A stretch of 9,112 nucleotides of DNA from Actinomyces sp. (GTDB lineage: Bacteria > Actinomycetota > Actinomycetes > Actinomycetales > Actinomycetaceae). The stretch covers positions 1-9,112 of the forward strand of contig DUQT01000052.1 in the NCBI GenBank assembly GCA_012837655.1, in the 5' to 3' direction. Every line of letters begins with the position of its first letter. Position 1 is the first letter of the stretch. The position numbers were made by a program, and so were the translations under genes. The notes below the pieces were generated by a model that was given only the letters and a program-made list of their open reading frames with translations, did no database searches and was not told the DNA's origin. Shown piece after piece: positions 1 to 6,249 of the stretch.

Positions 1-761
1 CCGGTCGGCCTCGTCCTCGTAGGAACTTTTTCAACGTCACCGGACCAACCGGCTGTGCGCAGGGATGCGGACACGAGGTCGCAAAGCTCATCGTGGTCCA
101 CGGCGCCAGCGGCAACAATTACGAGCAGGTCTGATCGGTAATTTTGCCTGTAGTAGCCCAGCACGGAATCCCGGCGGGTTGCGGACACGGTGTCGAACGT
201 GCCGCCGATCGGGCGTCCAAGTGGGTGATCCCCGAACACTGCGCGCGCGAAGTTTTCGTGCACGACTTCAACGGGATCGTCGTTACCCATGGCGAGCTCA
301 TCGAGGATGACTCCGCGTTCGCGTTCAAACTCGTCCTCGTCAAGTAGTGACGAAGTCACCATGTCCATTAGGACGGTCAGCGCCATTGGCATGTCGTCGC
401 GCAAAACGCGGGCCCAGTAGTAGGTGAACTCCTTTGTGGTCCCAGCGTTCGACTCGCCACCCACTTCGTCAAACGAGTGAGCGATGTCCTGCGCCGTGCG
501 ATTCGGAGTGCCCTTAAAAAGCAGGTGTTCTAGGAAGTGCGTCGATCCGGCCTCGGAATCGTGCTCATCGCGAGAGCCAACCGGGCACCACATCGACAGC
601 GAAACCGACCGCTGTGCGGGGACCTTCTGGGACAAAACACGCACGCCACCGGGAAGGACCGTGCGCCGAATCAGAGTCTCATCATCCAAGAGCGTCATCG
701 ACGCCTCAGAGTCAGTGGACGGAACTAAAGGGAGTTCTGAAATTTCAAGCATCCGCGCCAT
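1..761 (-). CDS. M16 family zinc metalloprotease, N-terminal part (runs off the left edge)
   Basis: Reading the minus strand from ATG at 761 gives an open frame of 253 codons with no stop up to the window edge. The protein has the inverted zinc-protease motif HFLEH at residues 75-79, with zinc ligands H75 and H79 and catalytic E78. The third ligand is E155 in the segment VILDE, at the spacing expected for M16 (pitrilysin/insulinase) peptidases. The catalytic site is therefore complete; the second, inactive-type domain must lie outside the window. Bacterial M16B proteases of this kind commonly follow pnp in Gram-positives and are annotated as processing peptidases of poorly known substrate. 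No Shine-Dalgarno sequence precedes ATG 761, and an in-frame stop lies 24 bases upstream. A second ATG at 752 has TAAGAT ending 7 bases before it, so a leaderless start there is possible. Family call is firm; substrate unknown. Confidence 0.93.
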   Translation of the reverse strand, partial: MARMLEISELPLVPSTDSEASMTLLDDETLIRRTVLPGGVRVLSQKVPAQRSVSLSMWCPVGSRDEHDSEAGSTHFLEHLLFKGTPNRTAQDIAHSFDEVGGESNAGTTKEFTYYWARVLRDDMPMALTVLMDMVTSSLLDEDEFERERGVILDELAMGNDDPVEVVHENFARAVFGDHPLGRPIGGTFDTVSATRRDSVLGYYRQNYRSDLLVIVAAGAVDHDELCDLVSASLRTAGWSGDVEKVPTRTRPT

Positions 762-855
762 CTTAACCCGACTAAGCCCGGATTACCCCATCAAAATCCC
801 TGATAGGCGAACTTGTGACCCATTAGTAGGTTTTGCGGGAGCCTTCGCAGCCTCG

Positions 856-1011
856 ATCACGGGCTGGCCTGTCAGTGCGCGCATACCGAACTGAATCACG
901 CGCCGGCCCGTCAGAGCACGCATACCGAACTGGATCACGGGTCGGCTTTTCGGTGCACGGATACGGAACTGAATCGCGCGCCAGCTTTTCGGTGCACGCA
1001 TACGGAACCAG
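856..1011. repeat. Four tandem 39-bp direct repeats in the intergenic region
   Basis: Four consecutive units of exactly 39 bp start at 856, 895, 934 and 973. Each begins with ATCRCG and ends with ATACSGAAC plus a few bases; the last three bases of unit 4 diverge. The copies are imperfect and mosaic. The first eight bases alternate (units 1 and 3 ATCACGGG, units 2 and 4 ATCRCGCG). The remainder pairs differently: units 1 and 2 share GTCAG and GCATACCGAACTG, while units 3 and 4 share TTTTCGGTGCACG and ATACGGAAC. This suggests duplication of a two-unit block or exchange between units. They fill most of the 279-base gap between the membrane-protein gene and the M16 protease gene. Function is unknown; they could be protein-binding sites, a structural element, or a drifting minisatellite. 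Confidence 0.9.
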
Positions 1012-1040
1012 GCCCACGCCCAGTCCGATTGCGCCTTTGA

Positions 1041-1682
1041 TTATTCGTCGAGGGCGTCCGGGGTTACCGTTCTAGGGTTTGCGCTTGCGGAAGTTCCTGG
1101 CCTGGGCGATTCTGGAGCGCCAGTGGTGTCCATTCCCTTGTTGTTGCTCGGTGCGACTTTTGAGGGCGTCGTTCCCTCGTCGCCGCCTTTAGGGGCAGTC
1201 TTTGAAGGATTCGCTCCCCTGCCACTCTTCGGCGCGGAGGGAGTCTCTTTGACCGACTCCCCTACCTTTTTCGCGGGGCTCGGCACGGCACCCGTTAGTC
1301 CAAGCACCGCTCCCACAATCGCCGCAACCGAAAGCACGCCCAGGGCAAACACTGTGTCGTTTAGGTAAAGCGACGAGATCGGCCCGTCTCCCCTAAACAC
1401 GACTGACATGAACCACGTCAAAGTTATAGCAATAACTCCGCCGGTAAACAGTGACGCATAAAAAATGCGGGGCGCAAGGCCCCACAAGGCTCGCGCAAGG
1501 GCGAGGCCGGCTGCTAGTGCCATTCCCGGAATAGCGACGATTGAAAGGCGCAGTACCGAGTACGAGAGAGTCATTGATTCTGGATCCGCCCCCGTATCAA
1601 CCGTGTTCCACAACACTAGTGAGACGATGATGTTTAGGACCAGGATCGCAAGCATTACAAAGAAGTCTGTGAAGCGGCGCAT
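1041..1682 (-). CDS. Four-helix membrane protein with a Pro/Ser/Lys-rich C-terminal tail
   Basis: I do not recognise a family. The chosen start (ATG at 1682) gives 213 residues. It has GAGG at 1689-1692 six bases upstream, whereas the longest reading (from 1775) would begin inside the pnp terminator. The short basic N-terminus (MRRF) is followed by four predicted membrane segments at about residues 5-25, 45-67, 75-96 and 108-132. Residues 133-213 form a low-complexity tail rich in Pro, Ser, Gly, Thr and Lys, with no helix-forming stretches and an acidic end (DALDE). By the positive-inside rule the basic N-terminus and the tail, which begins AKK, are probably both cytoplasmic. The gene lies between pnp and the M16 protease and starts shortly after the pnp terminator, so it probably has its own promoter or depends on read-through. 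Function cannot be assigned. Confidence 0.8.
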   Translation of the reverse strand: MRRFTDFFVMLAILVLNIIVSLVLWNTVDTGADPESMTLSYSVLRLSIVAIPGMALAAGLALARALWGLAPRIFYASLFTGGVIAITLTWFMSVVFRGDGPISSLYLNDTVFALGVLSVAAIVGAVLGLTGAVPSPAKKVGESVKETPSAPKSGRGANPSKTAPKGGDEGTTPSKVAPSNNKGMDTTGAPESPRPGTSASANPRTVTPDALDE

Positions 1683-1688
1683 TTGCAT

Positions 1689-1692
1689 CCTC
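1689..1692 (-). promoter_or_regulatory. Ribosome-binding site deciding the start of the membrane-protein gene
   Basis: On the minus strand GAGG lies six bases before ATG 1682. Two further in-frame ATGs at 1694 and 1688 overlap or abut this GAGG and have no Shine-Dalgarno sequence of their own, so ATG 1682 is preferred. Confidence 0.55.
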
Positions 1693-1758
1693 ATATGAGT
1701 AGGCGAAGCCAATACATTCACAGAATATCGCGAAAACCATCCCGTCCTGCATAAAACG

Positions 1759-1793
1759 AAGCTGGGGAAAACCAAGTCGGTCTTCCCCAGCTT
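1759..1793 (-). terminator. Hairpin terminator after pnp
   Basis: Perfect 11-bp inverted repeat: AAGCTGGGGAA at 1759-1769 pairs with TTCCCCAGCTT at 1783-1793. The 13-base loop can form three more pairs. It lies 52 bases past the pnp stop codon, and in the minus direction is followed by CGTTTTATG, a short T-run. Plus-strand readout also gives a short T-run, but no plus-strand gene is present. It most likely ends pnp transcription. Confidence 0.8.
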
Positions 1794-1845
1794 TATCGTC
1801 TTCAGTTTTCTAGTCGCGGACCTCTATGCCGCTACAGAAACCGGA

Positions 1846-4203
1846 CTACTCCTCGTCATCGCGGTTGCGACGCGTGCGAGAACGGCTACGACGACGGCCA
1901 CCCTTATTGTCATCATCGCGCTTGTTGTTGCGACGATCTCCACCGCGGCGACGGTTGTCAGAGCGCTTCTTGTTGTCGCCCTTACCGTTGTTGTCATCGT
2001 CAGAGTTCTGAGCCTCGTCCTCGTCGTCAACAACTGCGTGCAAGGAAAGCTTGCCGCGGTCGTCAACGTCTGCGATTTCGACTTCGAGCTGCTGACCAAC
2101 CTGGAGGACGTCATCGACGGAATCGATGCGCTTGCCACCGACTAGGCGGCGGACCTGGCTGATGTGGAGCAGGCCGTCCTTGCCCGGAGTCAGCGATACG
2201 AAGGTGCCAAACGAGGTCGTCTTGACGACGGTGCCAACGTAGCGTTCTCCAACTTCAGGAAGCTGCGGGTTTGCAATGGCGTTGACCATGTCGCGTGCAG
2301 CGTTTGCGGCCTCACCGGTCTCAGCGCCAATGTAAACGGTGCCGTCGTCCTCGATCGTGAGGTCAGCGCCGGTATCTTCCTGGATCTGGTTGATCATCTT
2401 GCCCTTGGGGCCAATGACCTCACCGATCTTGTCAACCGGGACCTGAACCGTGATGATGCGCGGCGCGTTCGGCGACATTTCGTCCGGCTCCGGAATGGCC
2501 TGGTTGATCAGGTCAAGGATCGCGAAACGTGCTTCGCGAGCCTGCGCAAGAGCGCTCTTCAGAACCTCGGAATCAATGCCGTCGAGCTTGGTGTCCAGCT
2601 GCAGGGCGGTGATGAAGTCGCGAGTACCCGCAACCTTGAAGTCCATGTCGCCAAAGCCGTCCTCAATGCCGAGGATGTCGGTCAGCGTTACGGACTTGGT
2701 CTTGCCGTCAACCTCACCGGTGATGAGGCCCATCGCGATACCGGCAACCGGGGCGCGTAGCGGCACACCAGCCTGTAGTAGCGACAGGGTCGAAGCACAA
2801 ACGGAACCCATCGAAGTGGAGCCGTTTGATCCCAGAGCCTCCGAAACCTGACGAATGGCGTACGGGAAGTCTTCGCGCGACGGGATTACAGGTACGAGGG
2901 CGCGCTCAGCTAGCGCACCGTGGCCGATTTCGCGGCGCTTCGGTGAACCCACGCGACCGGTCTCACCAGTCGAGTACGGCGGGAAGTTGTAATGGTGAAT
3001 GTAGCGCTTGGACTCAATCGGAGATAGGTTGTCCAGCTGCTGCTCCATGCGAAGCATATTCAAGGTGGTGACACCCAGGATCTGGGTTTCGCCACGCTGG
3101 AAGAGGGCGGAGCCGTGTACGCGAGGGAGAACCTCAACCTCAGCGGCTAGGGAGCGGATTTCAGCCGGCTTACGACCGTCAATGCGAACACCGTCGGTTA
3201 GGACGCGGTTACGCATGAGCTCCTTCTCAATTGCGCGGAATGCAGCCTTGAGGTCCTTCTCCTGGTCCTCGAAGTCCTCACCGATCTGCTCCAGCATGCT
3301 GTCCTGGATTTCGTCGATGCGGTCTTCGCGCTTTAGCTTCTCAGCGATAGTAAGCGCTTCGAGCAGGTCCTTTTCCACGACCTTCTTGACGGCTTCGTAG
3401 TGCTCGTCCTCGAAGTCAAGGAATAGCGGGAACTCAACGGTTTCCTTACCGGCCTTCTCAGCGATCTCAGCCTGAGCTTCACAGAGCTGGCGGATGATCG
3501 GCTTAGCGGCCTCAAGACCGTCAGCGACAACGTCCTCGGTCGGGGTGGTTCCACCGTTTTCCATGAGGTCGATCATCTTGTCGCCGCCACCGGCCTCAAC
3601 CATCATGATGGCGACGTCGTCTTCAACGATGCGTCCAGCGACGACGATGTTGAAGGTGGAGCGCTCCATCTCGGAGTAGCGTGGGAATGCAACCCACTGT
3701 CCGTCGATGAGGGCGAGGCGGGTACCACCGATCGGGCCTGAGAACGGCAGGCCGGAAATCTGGGTGGACAGTGACGCCGCGTTAATTGCGAGGACGTCGT
3801 AGGGGTCGTCCGGGTTGACCGCGAGGACGGTCTCAATGACCTGAACCTCGTTGCGCAGACCCTTTACGAATGCGGGGCGTAGCGGACGGTCGATTAGGCG
3901 GCAAGCCAGAATGGCTTCCTCGCCCGGGCGTCCCTCGCGGCGGAAGAAACCGCCGGGGATGCGGCCAACCGCGTACTGACGCTCTTCAACGTCAACGGTT
4001 AGCGGGAAGAAATCGAACTGATCCTTCGGGTTCTTACCGACGGCGGTCGCCGACAGAATCGCGGTCTCGTCATCCAGGTAAGCCATGGCAGAACCTGCTG
4101 CCTGACGGGCTAGACGGCCCGTCTCGAAACGAATCACGCGCTTGCCGAACTTACCGTTATCAATCACGGTTTCGGCTGCGGTGATGTCATCTCCTTCCAT
4201 CAT
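1846..4203 (-). CDS. pnp: Polyribonucleotide nucleotidyltransferase (PNPase)
   Basis: PNPase degrades RNA 3' to 5' by phosphorolysis and can run in reverse to add tails; it acts as a cytoplasmic trimer. The 785-residue product has the full domain order: first RNase PH domain (about 10-150), all-helical linker (about 225-330), second RNase PH domain (about 335-570), KH domain (about 582-645, loop GPKG at 598-601) and S1 domain (about 651-724). Catalytic residues are present in the segment IEDGFGDMDFK: D515, D521 and K523 match E. coli D486, D492 and K494. A charged, probably disordered tail of about 60 residues, Asp/Asn-rich then Arg-rich, ends the protein. The start was set at ATG 4203 by AAAGGAGA eight bases upstream; the adjacent ATG at 4200 is possible. 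The open frame continues 54 codons upstream to ATG 4365, but that part has no PNPase character. The gene follows rpsO, the usual arrangement. Confidence 0.98.
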   Translation of the reverse strand: MMEGDDITAAETVIDNGKFGKRVIRFETGRLARQAAGSAMAYLDDETAILSATAVGKNPKDQFDFFPLTVDVEERQYAVGRIPGGFFRREGRPGEEAILACRLIDRPLRPAFVKGLRNEVQVIETVLAVNPDDPYDVLAINAASLSTQISGLPFSGPIGGTRLALIDGQWVAFPRYSEMERSTFNIVVAGRIVEDDVAIMMVEAGGGDKMIDLMENGGTTPTEDVVADGLEAAKPIIRQLCEAQAEIAEKAGKETVEFPLFLDFEDEHYEAVKKVVEKDLLEALTIAEKLKREDRIDEIQDSMLEQIGEDFEDQEKDLKAAFRAIEKELMRNRVLTDGVRIDGRKPAEIRSLAAEVEVLPRVHGSALFQRGETQILGVTTLNMLRMEQQLDNLSPIESKRYIHHYNFPPYSTGETGRVGSPKRREIGHGALAERALVPVIPSREDFPYAIRQVSEALGSNGSTSMGSVCASTLSLLQAGVPLRAPVAGIAMGLITGEVDGKTKSVTLTDILGIEDGFGDMDFKVAGTRDFITALQLDTKLDGIDSEVLKSALAQAREARFAILDLINQAIPEPDEMSPNAPRIITVQVPVDKIGEVIGPKGKMINQIQEDTGADLTIEDDGTVYIGAETGEAANAARDMVNAIANPQLPEVGERYVGTVVKTTSFGTFVSLTPGKDGLLHISQVRRLVGGKRIDSVDDVLQVGQQLEVEIADVDDRGKLSLHAVVDDEDEAQNSDDDNNGKGDNKKRSDNRRRGGDRRNNKRDDDNKGGRRRSRSRTRRNRDDEE

Positions 4204-4210
4204 GTGGAAG

Positions 4211-4218
4211 TCTCCTTT
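4211..4218 (-). promoter_or_regulatory. Ribosome-binding site of pnp
   Basis: AAAGGAGA on the minus strand; its GGAG core ends eight bases before ATG 4203. It rules out the longer in-frame reading that begins at 4365 in the leader. Confidence 0.75.
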
Positions 4219-4345
4219 ACATCTTGGGGACTGCCCGACGGTTCGGCCTTCGATTGAGACCCACGGATGTGTTTCACTCCGGAGGCCACTACCGAGGACC
4301 GCGTGCGGCGGGCAATCCTCTAACTCAAATTTTCCTAGTTCAACT

Positions 4346-4360
4346 GGGGCGACTCGCCCC
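4346..4360 (-). promoter_or_regulatory. GC-rich hairpin in the pnp leader
   Basis: GGGGCG at 4346-4351 pairs perfectly with CGCCCC at 4355-4360 around a three-base loop. It sits in the leader of about 217 bases between rpsO and pnp and has no T-run after it, so it is not an obvious terminator. In E. coli and Streptomyces the rpsO-pnp intergenic RNA forms hairpins cut by RNase III, through which PNPase limits its own expression. A similar role here is inference from position only. Confidence 0.45.
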
Positions 4361-4384
4361 GTCATTTCTCATCTAATGCGAGAA

Positions 4385-4412
4385 GGCCCGGCTCCTATCG
4401 AGGAGTCGGGCC
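4385..4412 (-). terminator. Hairpin just after rpsO (terminator, attenuator or processing site)
   Basis: An 11-bp inverted repeat with one imperfect pair: 4385-4395 pairs with 4402-4412 around a six-base loop. In the transcribed strand the odd pair is a C-A mismatch. It starts eight bases after the rpsO stop codon. The sequence following it in the minus direction, TTCTCGC, is only weakly T-rich. Partial termination or ribonuclease processing between rpsO and pnp is therefore as likely as full termination. Confidence 0.6.
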
Positions 4413-4420
4413 GATCAAGC

Positions 4421-4690
4421 CTATCGACGCAGTTGCAGGCGCGCGATCAACGAACGGTAACGCTCGATGTCAACGTCTGCGAGGTATCCAAGTAGACGAC
4501 GACGCTTACCAACCAGCAGCATTAGGCCGCGGCGTGAGTGGTGGTCGTGCTTGTGCGTCTTGAAGTGTTCAGTGAGGTCGCGAATACGCTGAGTCAGAAG
4601 CGCAATCTGCACCTCGGGCGAACCCGTGTCGCCCTCGTGAGTTGCGTACTCTTTAATGATCTGTTCCTTGACGTCCTTAGAAAGCGCCAT
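4421..4690 (-). CDS. rpsO: 30S ribosomal protein S15
   Basis: S15 binds the central domain of 16S rRNA early in 30S assembly and contributes to a bridge with the 50S subunit. The 89-residue length is the family norm. Conserved parts are present: GDTGSPEVQIALLTQRI (20-36), HDHHSRRGL (48-56) and the basic KRRRLLGYL (62-70). The start is ATG 4690, with GAGGAG at 4696-4701 five bases upstream. The gene precedes pnp with hairpins between them and lies downstream of ribF. A candidate extended -10 promoter lies about 90 bases upstream, so rpsO probably has its own transcript in addition to any read-through from ribF. In several bacteria S15 represses its own mRNA; I cannot identify such a structure with confidence here. 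Confidence 0.98.
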   Translation of the reverse strand: MALSKDVKEQIIKEYATHEGDTGSPEVQIALLTQRIRDLTEHFKTHKHDHHSRRGLMLLVGKRRRLLGYLADVDIERYRSLIARLQLRR

Positions 4691-4724
4691 GGGTTCTCCT
4701 CTACATGTCTCGTTGCACGGCGCT

Positions 4725-4743
4725 CCGGGGCCTGTTCACCCGG
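4725..4743 (-). promoter_or_regulatory. Weak hairpin in the rpsO leader
   Basis: CCGGG at 4725-4729 can pair with CCCGG at 4739-4743 around a nine-base loop, upstream of the rpsO ribosome-binding site. A five-pair stem in GC-rich DNA is easily found by chance. It is noted because S15 leaders are often structured. Confidence 0.2.
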
Positions 4744-4779
4744 GCATAACGCGTCCGTGGCCGATAGACGGCATCTGTC

Positions 4780-4788
4780 AGGCTACCA
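4780..4788 (-). promoter_or_regulatory. Candidate extended -10 promoter for rpsO
   Basis: On the minus strand TGGTAGCCT fits the extended -10 pattern TGnTAnnnT. It would place the transcription start near 4773, giving a leader of roughly 80 bases before rpsO ATG 4690. No convincing -35 hexamer lies 16-18 bases upstream, which is tolerated for extended -10 promoters. Confidence 0.4.
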
Positions 4789-4884
4789 TGTGCACGATGT
4801 GAGGCCGTAGCCAAGCCACGTCCTCGGCACATTTTCACACGTGATGTTGCCCACTAAGCCGTGATTTTCCGCGAAATGTCGGTA

Positions 4885-5877
4885 CTAGCGGGCTGTGACG
4901 GCTTCCGGATCGACGCGACCGGACACTGCAACGCCCAGAATTGACGCGGCGTTTCGGATGTCGTCGTCCATTTGAAGCAGGAGGTCGTCCACGGAATCAA
5001 ATGACGTCATGTCGCGCAGGCGCTCGATGAACGAGATCGCGACCTCTTCGCCGTACAGGTTCAGATCAGATCGACCCAGGACGTGCGCTTCAACGGTGCG
5101 CCTTTCGCCGTCGAACTGCGGGTTCGTGCCAACTGAAATGGCGGCGGGCAGAAACACACCGGCGGGCTGGCCTTCGACTCGGCGAATCAGCCACCCGGCG
5201 TAGACACCGTCGGCGGGGATCACGCCGTCACAGTCGTCGTCGAGGTTCGCGGTGGGGAAACCCAGCTCGCGACCTCGTTTGGCGCCGTGCTGAACGATCC
5301 CGCGAATGCGGTGCGGACGCCCCAGGACGCGCGCAGCTCCCTTAACGTCCCCCTTTGCCAGCAGGTCACGAATCCAGGAGGACGACCAGCGCCGCCCCTC
5401 CTCGGACTCAATGTCATCTAGCGCGAAAACTTCGAATCCGAACTCTTTACCAAGCTCGCGCATGGTGTTGACGTCACCGGCGTTGTCTTTGCCGAACTTG
5501 ACGTCCTCGCCAACGACTATGCCCATGATTCCAAGGCTGTTGACAATATTTTCGATGAACTCGCGCGGAGTTTGCGTGTACAACTTTTCGTTGTACTCAA
5601 GCACCAAAGTTGCATCGATCCCGTAACCGGCGAGCGCGTCCAGGCGGTCTTCCAGCGTCGTTATCAACCGCAAATCTGCTTCCGGAGCGTGTACCTGCAC
5701 CGGATGCGGGAAGAAAGTAATCGCGACTGCGAGTGCTTCCCGCTCCCGCGCACGATCCACGCAAGTTCGCGCAAGTTTTTGGTGTCCGCGGTGGACGCCG
5801 TCAAAGTTTCCAATAGTCGCAACGGAGCGCATATTCGGAGGGATCTCCTCCAAACTGCGCCACACGGTCATCACCAT
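4885..5877 (-). CDS. ribF: Bifunctional riboflavin kinase / FAD synthetase
   Basis: RibF phosphorylates riboflavin to FMN and then adenylates FMN to FAD in the cytoplasm. The 330-residue protein has the usual two modules. The N-terminal FAD synthetase domain (about 15-185) carries the nucleotidyltransferase motif GNFDGVHRGH (23-32), the segment VVGEDVKFGK (121-130) and the SSSWIR motif (165-170). The C-terminal riboflavin kinase domain (about 186-315) has GRPHRIRG (186-193), the PTAN motif within GFPTANL (206-212), and the likely catalytic Glu263 in TVEAHVL. Length and motifs are normal. Start ATG 5877 is the first after an AAGGA placed 13 bases upstream, longer than ideal; ATG 5871 is two codons in. 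The gene follows the small Cys/His/Gly-rich gene with a 53-base gap and no hairpin, so they are probably cotranscribed. Confidence 0.97.
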   Translation of the reverse strand: MVMTVWRSLEEIPPNMRSVATIGNFDGVHRGHQKLARTCVDRAREREALAVAITFFPHPVQVHAPEADLRLITTLEDRLDALAGYGIDATLVLEYNEKLYTQTPREFIENIVNSLGIMGIVVGEDVKFGKDNAGDVNTMRELGKEFGFEVFALDDIESEEGRRWSSSWIRDLLAKGDVKGAARVLGRPHRIRGIVQHGAKRGRELGFPTANLDDDCDGVIPADGVYAGWLIRRVEGQPAGVFLPAAISVGTNPQFDGERRTVEAHVLGRSDLNLYGEEVAISFIERLRDMTSFDSVDDLLLQMDDDIRNAASILGVAVSGRVDPEAVTAR

Positions 5878-5930
5878 TGTGTTCGCCGATTCCTTAAATG
5901 TTTGTGAAAGTTTTCCTAGCTGTCTTGCGT

Positions 5931-6209
5931 TTACGCTTCAGTCTTTTCGTGTCCGCCGCAGCCGCATCCCTGGCCGCCGTGTCCGTGTCCACGCCCCTGG
6001 CCGCGTCCCTTGCCACCGCAACCACAGCCGCCCTGACCGTGGCCCTTACCTTCGCCGTGGCCTTTACTCTGACCGTGGCCATGTCCTCCGCAGCCGCAGC
6101 CACCCTGGCCCTGGCCATGTCCGTGTCCTCCACAGCCGCATCCAGAGCCACGTTCCTTGCCTGCAGCGCTGATGTCTCGCAGTCCAAGTTCGTTCTGGGG
6201 ATTATGCAT
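5931..6209 (-). CDS. Small Gly/His/Cys-repeat protein, putative metal binder
   Basis: I do not recognise a named family. The 92-residue product has a short ordinary N-terminus (MHNPQNELGLRDISAAGKER), then about 65 residues of repeats built on CGCGG followed by HGHGQ. There are eight Cys in four CGC motifs (24/26, 38/40, 62/64, 82/84), ten His and 38 Gly (41%). There is no signal peptide and no membrane segment. Coding is well supported: GGAGG lies six bases before ATG 6209, the strand matches the neighbours, and the repeat copies differ mostly at third codon positions (TGC/TGT, GGA/GGC/GGT, CAC/CAT). The density of thiol and imidazole ligands suggests binding of zinc, copper or nickel. An alternative is a ribosomally made peptide precursor with a Cys/Gly core, but no modification enzyme is in the window. 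It lies 40 bases after truB and 53 before ribF, an unusual insertion in this operon. Confidence 0.85.
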   Translation of the reverse strand: MHNPQNELGLRDISAAGKERGSGCGCGGHGHGQGQGGCGCGGHGHGQSKGHGEGKGHGQGGCGCGGKGRGQGRGHGHGGQGCGCGGHEKTEA

Positions 6210-6215
6210 TGGAAA

Positions 6216-6220
6216 CCTCC
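6216..6220 (-). promoter_or_regulatory. Strong ribosome-binding site of the Gly/His/Cys-repeat gene
   Basis: GGAGG on the minus strand, six bases before ATG 6209 and in the gap after truB. It fixes the start and rejects the longer open reading frame beginning at 6356 inside truB. Confidence 0.8.
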
Positions 6221-6249
6221 GTGATCTCCGTTTTCTTCTTCTATGTTCG

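Noticed and set aside
484..894. Plus-strand 136-codon open frame overlapping the M16 start and the repeats
   Set aside because: It lies opposite the HxxEH-containing protease frame, and its C-terminal part only reads through the 39-bp repeats.
856..1011. Possible CRISPR array
   Set aside because: The 39-bp units are directly adjacent with no spacers, and similarity runs through the full period.
1683..1775. N-terminal extension of the membrane protein starting at 1775
   Set aside because: It would start within the loop of the pnp terminator, has no ribosome-binding site, and adds residues unlike a membrane-protein N-terminus.
2164..2760. Plus-strand 198-codon open frame inside pnp
   Set aside because: It is antisense to the conserved PNPase RNase PH2, KH and S1 region. 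It is explained by codon bias in GC-rich DNA and has no start signals.
5898..6224. Plus-strand 108-codon hydrophobic open frame antisense to the Gly/His/Cys gene, resembling a membrane or secreted protein
   Set aside because: It has no ribosome-binding site, runs against every other gene, and its Ala/Thr/Val/Leu repeats are what the reverse complement of Gly/Cys/His codons gives. Silent-site variation supports the minus-strand frame.
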